Below, in pieces: positions 25,014 to 32,348 of a DNA stretch of 64,000 nucleotides. This stretch comes from Ferruginibacter sp. (lineage in GTDB: Bacteria > Bacteroidota > Bacteroidia > Chitinophagales > Chitinophagaceae). The position numbers and the translations under genes were made by a program. The DNA is taken from assembly GCA_013141115.1 (NCBI GenBank), contig JABFRP010000002.1, positions 1,476,647 through 1,540,646 of the forward strand, in the 5' to 3' direction. Below the pieces are notes generated by a model. The model saw only the letters and a list, made by a program, of their open reading frames with translations, did no database searches and was not told the DNA's origin. The first letter of the stretch is position 1; every line of letters begins with the position of its first letter.

Positions 25014-26300
25014 ATGAAAAAGTATATAATTCTTTTGCTGATGTCTTTTCTTAATAACTCTTTATTGTTTAGCCAACAAACAGTTGTTGCTGCAACCGGA
25101 GCTGTACGACAAAAAATTTCTGTCAGGCAATACCAGGGCAAGCAAATTACTTTACAGGCAATGGTAAGGGTACGTCAGATTGATGAGAAGGCCGGAACAA
25201 TTTTGTTTTTAAAGGTGGTGAAAGAAAATGGCCAAATGGGCGCTGTTTTTTATTCTACTCCATCCATTTTTAAAAATAGCTGGAATATGTACACATTAAG
25301 CGGTAAGCTTGATGACGATGCAGATACATTAAGTTTTGGTAGTTTGTTTAGCGGTAAAGCAATTTACAGTTACGACAGTTTTACATTACGGGTTAATGAA
25401 CAGATAATACCGCTTGCCGATGCTGGTTTTGAAAGCAGCAACGACCTGAAAAATTCGCCATGGGCGGTACCTCTTTTACCTAAAGATTTTTTGGTTAATA
25501 TTTCATCATCATATGCATTTGAAGGAAATCATTGCCTGATTATTGATGGCTCTGGCGGTGCTGCAATCAACACGCCGGGAGAAAATGAACAAGCAGGTGC
25601 TGTTGCAAATATTAATGGCATTAAAATTTATTATGAAATTTATGGTAAAGGCGAACCTTTATTGCTACTCCATGGCAATCAACAGGCAATAGGGGTATTT
25701 AAAGATCAGATAAAAGAGTTTTCCAAGTATTATAAAGTTATTGCAGTAGATACAAGGGGGCAGGGAAAATCTACCAGCGATGATAAAACGTATACGTATG
25801 ATTTATTTGCAGACGACATGAATCAGTTGCTGACACAGTTAAAACTTGATAGTGTGAATATTGTAGGCTGGAGTGATGGGGGAAATACTGCATTAATAAT
25901 GGCCATGAAATATCCTTCTAAAGTAAGAAAGATTGTAACTATGGGAGCATGTGTATTTATTGACAAAACGGTAGTTGATAAAAAGGTTTTTCGCCAGGTA
26001 AATAGTGTTATTGAAAAATTGAATAAAGATGCAACTCCTGTGAACTTTAACACTATAAGATTGTATAATTTACTGATTACAGAACCCAAACATACCTACG
26101 AAGATTTAAAAACAATTTCCTGCCCTGTTTTATTAATGGCTGGTCAAAAAGATATTATTAAAGAGGAGCACACAAAAGGTATTGCCGCCAATATTGCTCA
26201 ATCAAAATTATTAATAGTTGCTAAAGCAACACATTATTACCCGGTGGAAAACCCTGTTGCATTTAATGAAAGTGTATTAAATTTTTTTAAGGAGAAATAG
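25014..26300 (+). CDS. Exported alpha/beta hydrolase with N-terminal beta domain
   Basis: A 428-aa protein with signal peptide ending near LLFSQQ. About residues 25-190 form a beta-rich region like a carbohydrate-binding or jelly-roll module (GKQITLQAMVRVRQ, NDLKNSPWAVPLL). From about 200 on is an alpha/beta hydrolase: LLLLHGNQQAIGVF (oxyanion region), nucleophile motif GWSDGGNTAL, Asp in LLMAGQKDIIKEEH and the last His in ATHYYPVENP. Substrate unknown. It follows lanC by 55 bases in the same direction and may be the last gene of the locus. A perfect bidirectional terminator follows. Confidence 0.85.
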   Translation: MKKYIILLLMSFLNNSLLFSQQTVVAATGAVRQKISVRQYQGKQITLQAMVRVRQIDEKAGTILFLKVVKENGQMGAVFYSTPSIFKNSWNMYTLSGKLDDDADTLSFGSLFSGKAIYSYDSFTLRVNEQIIPLADAGFESSNDLKNSPWAVPLLPKDFLVNISSSYAFEGNHCLIIDGSGGAAINTPGENEQAGAVANINGIKIYYEIYGKGEPLLLLHGNQQAIGVFKDQIKEFSKYYKVIAVDTRGQGKSTSDDKTYTYDLFADDMNQLLTQLKLDSVNIVGWSDGGNTALIMAMKYPSKVRKIVTMGACVFIDKTVVDKKVFRQVNSVIEKLNKDATPVNFNTIRLYNLLITEPKHTYEDLKTISCPVLLMAGQKDIIKEEHTKGIAANIAQSKLLIVAKATHYYPVENPVAFNESVLNFFKEK

Positions 26301-26316
26301 GCTTTCATTAATATTA

Positions 26317-26346
26317 AAAGAGCCATGTAAATAATCATGGCTCTTT
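26317..26346. terminator. Bidirectional terminator
   Basis: AAAGAGCCATG (26317-26327) and CATGGCTCTTT (26336-26346), an 11-bp perfect stem with an 8-base loop, flanked by A and T runs. It lies between convergent genes and closes the lanthipeptide region. Confidence 0.85.
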
Positions 26347-26359
26347 GTTTAATTTAATC

Positions 26360-27505
26360 TTACCAATCTACCGCATAACTAATCCTGTTCTTCACCCGGG
26401 GATATATTTTTTTATACAACTCGTTCAGTACTTCTTCTTTACGGGGCTGGTTGTAATTCTTGTTATTAATTAAAGCCCAGTCGTTGTTGCTAAGTGCACG
26501 GCTGTCTCCTGTATAAGTAGCATGTTCTTCCTGCCAGCTGTAATCATCACTGTAACTATTATAACCGATATTTTTACGGCTAACAGCATCTGTTATGTTT
26601 ACATCCATTTGGCCACGGGCAGTAAAAAACTGTTTTGAAATATTTACTGTAGCATGTACCGTTTGGTAAACAGGCTTACCGCTGGTATCCTTGCCTGTTT
26701 CAATTCTATTACTTACGTTACGGCTGTAGTTGGAAATAGATGGCCTGGGTATATCCATATTACGCAGGGTTAAATCCACTACCCAATCTGGTTGTATATT
26801 ATCACGCCTTGCTTCCCAATCTGTAAAAAACTTTGCCGGATAGCGGCTGCTGTAAGTACCACCCAATTCTCTTATTAAAGTTTGCTGAAAATATTCGTTA
26901 CTGTAATTGTAACCATAATTACCCCAGCCTGTATTAAAGAAAAATGAGTTATCCTGCACCGGGTTTATCACCACACTTATTACTGCATTTTGATAGGCCT
27001 CATCCATTTTAGTTATAGCATCTTTATAGCCGGAAACATACCTGTCTGTTTTTTTAAAGTAGCTGTATGCTTTTTTTGCATCATCTCTTCTGCTGCTTTG
27101 CAATAAACTAATGCCCAGTTGATAATAATCTTCGGCAGCCAGTTGCTTAGCATCATAAATATCATTTTGATAATTGGCAGCGTTTACCAAACGGCTTGCA
27201 GCACCGGAACTGCTAATGACCTCATACATACTTTGCAGTAAGCTGTATTCATCAATAATTTTATCCCAACGGGTTATTTCCCTGTAATTTTTGTAATTGT
27301 TTATTTTTTTAAGGTGATTTTGCTGCACCCTTTCATACATTATAGGCAATGCTCTGGTAGCAGAGTCATCGGTGCTGCGCTTGTTTAATGTTTTAACCAC
27401 ATCAAATAAAGTCTTGTCTTCATCCACACGGGATAAATAATCTTTACTGGTTTTGCATGCTGCAAATAAAAGTACTGTGCTGGTAATTAGTAAAAGTTTT
27501 TTCAT
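26360..27505 (-). CDS. Hypothetical lipoprotein
   Basis: A 381-aa protein with lipoprotein signal (LLFAACKTSKDY, lipidated Cys near residue 17). The middle part, about residues 60-170, is helical with TPR-like composition (AAEDYYQLGISLLQSSRRDDAKKAYSYFKK). The rest is Tyr/Asn-rich, with GWGNYGYNYSNEYFQQTL. No named family is recognised. An AAAGGAGGAA Shine-Dalgarno-like stretch lies 8-17 bases before the ATG, unusually strong for this genome. It is divergent to nothing and convergent with the hydrolase gene. Confidence 0.75.
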   Translation of the reverse strand: MKKLLLITSTVLLFAACKTSKDYLSRVDEDKTLFDVVKTLNKRSTDDSATRALPIMYERVQQNHLKKINNYKNYREITRWDKIIDEYSLLQSMYEVISSSGAASRLVNAANYQNDIYDAKQLAAEDYYQLGISLLQSSRRDDAKKAYSYFKKTDRYVSGYKDAITKMDEAYQNAVISVVINPVQDNSFFFNTGWGNYGYNYSNEYFQQTLIRELGGTYSSRYPAKFFTDWEARRDNIQPDWVVDLTLRNMDIPRPSISNYSRNVSNRIETGKDTSGKPVYQTVHATVNISKQFFTARGQMDVNITDAVSRKNIGYNSYSDDYSWQEEHATYTGDSRALSNNDWALINNKNYNQPRKEEVLNELYKKIYPRVKNRISYAVDW

Positions 27506-27592
27506 AATCAGGTTCCTCCTTTGTAGGTAATACGCAAAGCCAGTGCCATTGGAATTAATAATAATGGTTGTTACATATATTTTAACAGTTGG

Positions 27593-28459
27593 CTATTTAT
27601 TAAAGTGTTGCCAAAGCAATGCTGATAATTTTTTTGCCAGCATCCAGGCTTCATTGTTATCATTCCAGCTAACATCTTTATTGTTTTTAGTAAATATGCT
27701 GAACACATAAGGTTGTTTGGCCATTACCAATAATACCTCACTGCGGCTGCCATCTACACAGCCATTTTTACTGGCCGCAAAAACATGGGCCGGTATTTTA
27801 GATAACGCCTGCTCATCCCAAAAATTGCGGCCTAACAAACGAATCATTTTTTTACCGGCGCTATCACTGATTATTTCGCCTTTGTAAATTTTTTCCAACA
27901 ATGTTGCCATTTCATAGGGCGTTGTTTGCCCCCAACCATATTGAGTGCGGTTGTTTTCTCTGCCGGCTGTACGGGAGTTTATCCTGGTTACTTTAAAGCC
28001 AGCACTATCTAAAATTTCATTTATTCTGCTGCCGGTGCCCGCCAATTTTTGTAACCAAAGGCTGGCAGTATTATCACTGGTAGAAAGCATGAGCAGCATT
28101 ACTTTGGCCAATTCTATTTTAGCACTGTCTTTTAGGTTGGCAGTAACATCAAAGCTGCTGTAAGCAAGCGAATCCCGGTAAACAAGTTGTTGGTGGTAGT
28201 CGAATTCCTTCTTTTCAATTTTATCAATAATACCAATGAGAATGGGGATTTTTACAATACTGGCTGTAGGAAATATAGTATCTGCATTTATGGCAACTAC
28301 TTTATTTGTTTTTAAGCTTTTGATAAATACGCCCACATCGCCATTAAAACCTTTTAGCAATGAGGCTACTTTTTCAAATAACTGCTTATCTGTTTTTTGA
28401 GCATTTAAACTGGTAGTCAGAGTGGCTAAAAGGAAAGGAATCAGAAGGATTTTTCTCAT
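27593..28459 (-). CDS. Class A beta-lactamase-like serine hydrolase
   Basis: A 288-aa exported protein (signal MRKILLIPFLLATLTTSLNAQ). It has the SxxK motif in PTASIVKIPILIGI and SDN in MLSTSDNTASLWL. The third motif, usually KTG, is KNG in FAASKNGCVDGSR. The omega-loop region (NSRTAGRENNRTQYGWGQTTP) lacks a clear Glu in the usual ExxLN form, so beta-lactamase activity is uncertain; it may be a D,D-peptidase-like or esterase-like member of the beta-lactamase-2 group. Size is typical. It lies just outside the left end of the inserted element. Confidence 0.8.
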   Translation of the reverse strand: MRKILLIPFLLATLTTSLNAQKTDKQLFEKVASLLKGFNGDVGVFIKSLKTNKVVAINADTIFPTASIVKIPILIGIIDKIEKKEFDYHQQLVYRDSLAYSSFDVTANLKDSAKIELAKVMLLMLSTSDNTASLWLQKLAGTGSRINEILDSAGFKVTRINSRTAGRENNRTQYGWGQTTPYEMATLLEKIYKGEIISDSAGKKMIRLLGRNFWDEQALSKIPAHVFAASKNGCVDGSRSEVLLVMAKQPYVFSIFTKNNKDVSWNDNNEAWMLAKKLSALLWQHFNK

Positions 28460-28630
28460 CCCTAAATCTACTTAAAGAAAATAATTTTAAAATAGATTGT
28501 GTGTAATACATTTTGCACACAGAGGATCAGGGACTGAAAATGTTATTAAAAAACCTGGCCCCTTACGGCACCATCTTTAAAAAGCAATCCTGTTTAGGGC
28601 ACAATCTTCTCAAACATGCATTAATTTTTC
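28460..28630. other. Intergenic region left of the inserted element
   Basis: Non-coding on both strands as far as I can see. It holds the promoter region of the minus-strand serine hydrolase. Together with 28666-28797 it makes a gene-free stretch of 338 bases. Confidence 0.5.
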
Positions 28631-28665
28631 GCCATTCAACCCGCAACGATATACTTTATTGGACA
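28631..28665 (+). repeat. Left end of inserted element: direct repeat plus inverted repeat
   Basis: GCCATTCAACCC (28631-28642) recurs at 32094-32105. After GCAA comes CGATATACTTTATTGGACA (28647-28665), whose reverse complement recurs at 32073-32091 with one mismatch. The arrangement is target duplication outside, terminal inverted repeat inside. Confidence 0.75.
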
Positions 28666-28748
28666 CATTGATTATCAATAAAATACAATAATAATGGTTA
28701 GTATCATGAGGGCTTTTTGCCGTACAAATATCCGTTCATAATATTTTA

Positions 28749-28781
28749 TTTGGGTTTAATGGGGGATATTTACTATCTTTG
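28749..28781 (+). promoter_or_regulatory. Bacteroidota-type promoter of the element's first gene
   Basis: TTTG (28749-28752), 21 bases, then TATCTTTG (28774-28781): an exact match to TTTG-N19-21-TAnnTTTG. The ATG follows 16 bases later. Confidence 0.7.
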
Positions 28782-28797
28782 TTGAAACATTACCGAT

Positions 28798-29340
28798 ATG
28801 ACTTCTAAAGAAGCGTTTTTAAACCGAATACTTGAGCAAATACAAACATTACAAAGTGCTTATGAATTTAATAAAGGGTTGCCAGATTCTTTATTTGATT
28901 CTTTACCGTCTGCAAGCAATAGCATCCAAAAAAATATCTTGCACAATCATCCTTCACTAACCAGCATACAAATAAATAAACCATCAGCTAACGTTCAGCG
29001 CATCAACACTATTAAATCACCAGCCGCAAGTGCATACGGACAGCAGCAGGATTATGGAATAAATAAAAGGACATTGATTCAAATATTACATGATGAAGGC
29101 AAAGCGATGGTAAAATGGAATATACAAACACGATTTGCGGAAATGTTAGGCAAAACAACCGATGAAGTATTAAACACAGTTACCAATACTATAGCTACTC
29201 TTAAAGAAGATGGAACGATTATCGGCTACAAACCGCAAGGGCTAAAATTTAAAGGTCAGTTTTGGGGATTATCTGAATGGTACGAGAACGGAATTATTAA
29301 GGAGCAATATTCACCCTTTAAAGGTGTGACTATATTATAA
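28798..29340 (+). CDS. Hypothetical protein with possible winged helix
   Basis: A 180-aa soluble protein inside the element. The N-terminal half is polar and probably loosely folded (Ser/Asn/Gln-rich). The C-terminal part, about residues 95-170, has three helices followed by a strand pair (LIQILHDEGKAMVKWNIQTR, EVLNTVTNTIATLKEDGTII, GLKFKGQFWGLSEWY), which resembles a winged helix. I recognise no family. It has a good promoter of its own and may regulate or assist the element. A 12-bp hairpin follows its stop codon. Confidence 0.65.
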   Translation: MTSKEAFLNRILEQIQTLQSAYEFNKGLPDSLFDSLPSASNSIQKNILHNHPSLTSIQINKPSANVQRINTIKSPAASAYGQQQDYGINKRTLIQILHDEGKAMVKWNIQTRFAEMLGKTTDEVLNTVTNTIATLKEDGTIIGYKPQGLKFKGQFWGLSEWYENGIIKEQYSPFKGVTIL

Positions 29341-29345
29341 ATAAA

Positions 29346-29387
29346 AAACCATTTACATCGGTCGGCAAAACTTTCTGTAAATGGTTT
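29346..29387. terminator. Long inverted repeat after the element's first gene
   Basis: AAACCATTTACA (29346-29357) and TGTAAATGGTTT (29376-29387) are perfect complements around an 18-base loop. It is a likely terminator for the gene ending at 29340 and lies 19 bases before the tRNA-like gene. Confidence 0.6.
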
Positions 29388-29406
29388 ATATAAGTTCTTA
29401 AAAAAC

Positions 29407-29480
29407 GGTAGATATGGATTAGTGGTTAAATCAGTGGGATGTCTCCCCACCAACGCCGGTTCGAATCCGGTTATCTACCC
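29407..29480 (+). tRNA. tRNA-like gene, predicted anticodon GTC (Asp), 8-bp acceptor stem
   Basis: It folds as a cloverleaf: GGTAGATA pairs with TATCTACC over 8 bp; D arm GATT/AATC with loop AGTGGTTA; anticodon stem GTGGG/CCCAC with loop ATGTCTC; T arm GCCGG/CCGGT with loop TTCGAAT. The loop gives anticodon GTC, but position 37 is T rather than a purine, and the acceptor has one extra pair for a normal elongator. There is no long variable arm and no TCA anticodon, so it is not tRNA-Sec. It is encoded within the element just before the transposase. It may be a cargo tRNA, a pseudo-tRNA or an old attachment site. Confidence 0.6.
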
Positions 29481-29482
29481 CT

Positions 29483-29507
29483 TTTTACTACTCCAAAGGT
29501 AGTAAAA
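29483..29507. terminator. Hairpin after the tRNA-like gene
   Basis: TTTTACTAC (29483-29491) and GTAGTAAAA (29499-29507), a 9-bp stem with a 7-base loop, starting 3 bases after the tRNA-like fold. Terminator of the tRNA transcript, or an end of the inner insertion sequence. Confidence 0.55.
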
Positions 29508-29538
29508 TATTTGATAAAACAAAGCAAAATTTACACTT

Positions 29539-30513
29539 ATGGATTTACATTTTAAAGGGCTACCACAGCTATTAAAAAGGTTTCCTGACCATGAAAGCGC
29601 CAGAGAGTATTTAGAACAAAAGATTTGGGGAGGCACACCCTTTTGCCCATTTTGTAAATGCGATAAATGGTATAAGCTAGGTAAAGAAGGGCAGTATAAG
29701 TGTGGGAATAAGGAATGTCATAAAAAGTATACCGTTACTGTTGGTACTATTTTCCATGGTAGTCATATACCACTAAACATTTGGTTTTGTGCTATGTACA
29801 TAGCCTCATCTCATAAAAAGGGTATTAGTAGCCATCAATTAGCAAAGGATTTAAACTTGACGCAAAAAAGTGCTTGGTTTATGTTACATAGAATTAGGGA
29901 AATGGTAAGAGATAAAAAAGAAGAAAAGTTGTCTGGTATTGTAGAAGTGGATGAAACTTATATGGCTCGTAAATTTCATTCTGAATTAAAACCTCAAAAT
30001 TTTGATTATACCCCTTCATGGCCTAATATAAAAGAAAAAGGTTGTGTTTTTGGAATGGCTCAAAGAGAAGGTAAGGTTAGAATTAAAGTATTTGAATCAA
30101 ACAATGCAGAGAAACTAAGAGCAAGCATAAAAAAGCATGTAAAGAAACATTCTTGGCTTATTACAGATGGGTCAAATATTTATAATCAAGGACTAGATGG
30201 ATATAAAAGAGAGTTTGTTATTCATAGTACCAAAGAATATGTAAAGGGTGATATTTATACAAACAATATCGAAAATTTTTGGGGCTTAATGAAACGTGGT
30301 ATTTATGGTATTTATCATCAAGTTAGTTATAAGCATTTACAACGTTATTGTGATGAATTCTCTTTCAGATATAATAGCCGTAAAATACCAGATAATGTAA
30401 GGTTTGAATTATCTTTATCTGACATACAAACACGATTAACATATTTTCAATTAATAAAAAATGGCTACAAAGAAGAAGAACCATATCAGGAAGAAAAAAG
30501 TGAGTGGGATTAA
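29539..30513 (+). CDS. IS1595 family (ISXO2-like) transposase
   Basis: A 324-aa transposase. The N-terminal zinc-ribbon has four Cys/His-type ligands (CPFCKCDKWYKLG, YKCGNKECHKKYTV), followed by TVGTIFHGSHIPLNIWF and a helix-turn-helix-like SSHQLAKDLNLTQKSAWFML. The ISXO2-like DDE domain has IVEVDETYMAR, WLITDGSNIYNQ and TNNIENFWGLMKRGIYGIYH. The length and all motifs are normal, so the enzyme is probably intact. The small ORF at 30461 overlaps its 3' end in another frame. Confidence 0.93.
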   Translation: MDLHFKGLPQLLKRFPDHESAREYLEQKIWGGTPFCPFCKCDKWYKLGKEGQYKCGNKECHKKYTVTVGTIFHGSHIPLNIWFCAMYIASSHKKGISSHQLAKDLNLTQKSAWFMLHRIREMVRDKKEEKLSGIVEVDETYMARKFHSELKPQNFDYTPSWPNIKEKGCVFGMAQREGKVRIKVFESNNAEKLRASIKKHVKKHSWLITDGSNIYNQGLDGYKREFVIHSTKEYVKGDIYTNNIENFWGLMKRGIYGIYHQVSYKHLQRYCDEFSFRYNSRKIPDNVRFELSLSDIQTRLTYFQLIKNGYKEEEPYQEEKSEWD

Positions 30514-30601
30514 AAAGGGGAAATATAATAAAGTAATAAAAATAGATGCCACTTTTGGAGAATTGATGGATTTGGCAATTAAAAAAAAGACAGATAAATA
30601 G
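30461..30601 (+). CDS. Small basic ORF overlapping the transposase 3' end
   Basis: A 46-codon frame: MATKKKNHIRKKKVSGIKK, then KYNKVIKIDATFGELMDLAI. It overlaps the transposase gene by 53 bases in another frame, ends 7 bases before the DUF3800 start and has a Lys-rich start with a short helical end. It may be a real accessory gene of the element; evidence is position and spacing only. Confidence 0.4.
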   Translation: MATKKKNHIRKKKVSGIKKGKYNKVIKIDATFGELMDLAIKKKTDK

Positions 30602-30608
30602 TCATAAA

Positions 30609-31322
30609 GTGAGAATAGAATATAACGTATACTGCGATGAAAGTTGCCACCTTATGCATAATGATGGTGGAGCGATGGTTTTGGGGGCAGTTTGGTGTCC
30701 AATGAACAAAAGACAAGAAATATTTGAACGTATTAGAGAAATAAAAGAAACACATAAACTTAGCAAAACGTTTGAAATAAAATGGCATAAAGTCTCTAAA
30801 AGCAAGGAGGATTTTTATTTAGACCTGATAAGTTATTTCTTTGACGATGACGATTTACACTTTAGGGCTTTGATAGTTCCAGATAAAAATGCATTAGACC
30901 ATAAAGCTTTTAATCAAGACCATGACACGTTCTATTATAAAATGTATTTTGATTTACTGAAAGTAATTTTATCACCTCAATGTGCTTATAATATATACAT
31001 AGATATAAAGGATAGTAAAAGTCAAGAAAAGGTAATTCACTTGCAACAAGTACTAAGAAACGATCAATACGATTACCATAATCAAATTATTCGAAAAGTT
31101 CAACAAGTTCACTCTCACGAAGTAGAATTATTGCAAATAACAGACTTGCTTGTGGGTGCTATTGGTTATTTGCATAGAGGATTATCAAAAAATGAGGGAA
31201 AGATGAGGCTTATAGAAAGGATACGTTCAAGGTCTGGATATAGTCTCTTAAAATCTACTTTATATAAGGAGGATAAAATGAACATTTTTATTTGGAAACC
31301 GAGAACAACGAATAATGGATAA
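30609..31322 (+). CDS. DUF3800 domain protein
   Basis: A 237-aa protein. DUF3800 features are visible: an N-terminal YCDESCHLM with conserved Asp and Glu, GAVWCP, IKWHKVS, a mid YNIYIDIKDSK, and VELLQITDLLVGAIGYLHRG near the C-terminus. The fold is of the RNase H type with acidic residues that could bind metal; its activity is not established. It often occurs on mobile elements. Here it starts as GTG 30609 and overlaps the next gene by 8 bases, so the two are translationally coupled. Confidence 0.8.
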   Translation: MRIEYNVYCDESCHLMHNDGGAMVLGAVWCPMNKRQEIFERIREIKETHKLSKTFEIKWHKVSKSKEDFYLDLISYFFDDDDLHFRALIVPDKNALDHKAFNQDHDTFYYKMYFDLLKVILSPQCAYNIYIDIKDSKSQEKVIHLQQVLRNDQYDYHNQIIRKVQQVHSHEVELLQITDLLVGAIGYLHRGLSKNEGKMRLIERIRSRSGYSLLKSTLYKEDKMNIFIWKPRTTNNG

Positions 31323-31842
31323 CACAATTCAACTACCAGACTTGGTTTTGCTAGATGATTTTGGTGGAGATTACGAAAAGTATATCCAGCATGTTTATGG
31401 TATCTTCAGAGAGGATTTCGAAAGCGGTAAAAAAATATTCTTTAGAGGGCTTATTTTAAAGTTAAAATATAACCCAATGTTTCAAGGCAAAGCATGTACG
31501 TTTTACCATATGACACATGAGGGAGAAGACGAGCAAGATAGAAAACCTGATATAAGAAGATGCGAAAGATTAGCTTGGGCAAAGCCTGTAATTGAAAATT
31601 GCGACAGACTTGGGCTTAAAGTATGGCCACAAAAGCGAAAGGGTAAAAATAGAATATGTATTTGGGTTGAATTAGAAGGAGAACCGGACTATATTGTAAT
31701 ATTAGAAATAAGAGAAAAATATTGTCTATTATGGACAACCTTTATTTTATATAATTCCCACGAGAAAAGAAAGAAACTTAAAGAATATACAGAATGGCTT
31801 AAAACGCAGAAATCGCTAGATATAAACCTAACGACTTCGTAA
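31315..31842 (+). CDS. Unknown passenger protein coupled to DUF3800
   Basis: A 175-aa soluble protein. Visible segments are FYHMTHEGE, RKPDIRRCERLAWAKPVIEN, GKNRICIWVELEGEPDYIVI and CLLWTTFILYNSHEKRKKLK. The order of a His segment, an Arg-rich segment and a final aromatic LLWTTF strand followed by a basic helix resembles in outline small BECR-fold nuclease toxins. That is a weak impression, not an assignment. It overlaps the DUF3800 gene by 8 bases and is the last gene before the right end of the element. Confidence 0.6.
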   Translation: MDNTIQLPDLVLLDDFGGDYEKYIQHVYGIFREDFESGKKIFFRGLILKLKYNPMFQGKACTFYHMTHEGEDEQDRKPDIRRCERLAWAKPVIENCDRLGLKVWPQKRKGKNRICIWVELEGEPDYIVILEIREKYCLLWTTFILYNSHEKRKKLKEYTEWLKTQKSLDINLTTS

Positions 31843-32241
31843 CTCCTTTGACGCATGGTCATTGAGATATACAAATATACAATAGTTAAACTCGGATTTA
31901 CAACTTTTTTCGTAAGTTTTTACATAAAATTTACATAAAAACCAAATTTAGAATTTCACACCTTTTTGTTTAAAACACCATAACTTATTGGTTAACAATA
32001 TACTTATAAATTTAAGTATTGGATAAATTTAACGTTTGTGTTAAAATGGCCAGTAATTTCTCTTTTTTTACCTGTCCACTAAAGTATATCGATGCCATTC
32101 AACCCCATTAATTTGCCATTCATAAATTTCAAAAAAAATTTGTAAACCCACAAAATAGGGCAAAACCCTTTACTGTATTGATTTGTGTGCAAAGCAGACT
32201 AATGGATACCACCCACTACTGTAAAAAATATGGTATTATGT
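31843..32241. other. Gene-free AT-rich region with the right end of the element
   Basis: No supported gene. It is very AT-rich up to the right inverted repeat (32073-32091), after which ordinary intergenic sequence leads to the padR promoter. The gap between genes is 502 bases. Confidence 0.5.
32073..32105 (-). repeat. Right end of inserted element: inverted repeat plus direct repeat
   Basis: TGTCCACTAAAGTATATCG (32073-32091) is the reverse complement of the left end apart from one base. After AT comes GCCATTCAACCC (32094-32105), identical to the 12 bases outside the left end. Confidence 0.75.
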
Positions 32242-32242
32242 G

Positions 32243-32272
32243 TTGCATAGTACTGAAATGTTATTATCTTTG
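32243..32272 (+). promoter_or_regulatory. Bacteroidota-type promoter of padR
   Basis: TTG (32243-32245), 19 bases, then TATCTTTG (32265-32272). The transcript would start about 65 bases before the padR ATG and include the leader mini-ORF. Confidence 0.6.
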
Positions 32273-32321
32273 TGATGTGATAGAGAAAAACCGGATTGAT
32301 TTATCACAAAAAAGTATAGCC

Positions 32322-32348
32322 ATGATTTTTAAAACATTGAAGCCATGA
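32322..32348 (+). promoter_or_regulatory. Leader mini-ORF (8 codons) overlapping the padR start
   Basis: ATG at 32322 opens MIFKTLKP and stops at TGA 32346-32348, which overlaps the padR ATG (ATGA). The 20 bases AAAAAGTATAGCCATGATTT around its start recur before pspC at 32713-32732. This suggests translational coupling. Confidence 0.5.

Larger units (their letters stand above)
28643..32093. mobile_element. Inserted element of about 3.45 kb with IS1595-type transposase
   Basis: The segment is bounded by 19-bp inverted repeats (18 of 19 identical) and by a 12-bp direct repeat. Removing it together with one copy of the repeat restores a plausible empty site in which CATTAATTT...GCCATTCA occurs twice in tandem. 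Cargo in order: unknown gene, tRNA-like gene, IS1595/ISXO2-type transposase, small ORF, DUF3800 gene, unknown gene. It is more AT-rich than the flanks. IS1595 elements usually make 8-bp duplications, so a 12-bp repeat is atypical; the outer ends may belong to a different element than the transposase. Confidence 0.65.

Noticed and set aside
27593-28459. True class A beta-lactamase / antibiotic resistance gene
   Set aside because: KNG in place of KTG and no clear omega-loop Glu; activity cannot be claimed.
29407-29480. tRNA-Sec, suggested by the 8-bp acceptor stem and selD in the window
   Set aside because: Anticodon is GTC, the D stem has 4 bp, and there is no long variable arm.
31315-31842. 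Firm call as a toxin nuclease
   Set aside because: Only the order of segments resembles such proteins; kept as unknown.
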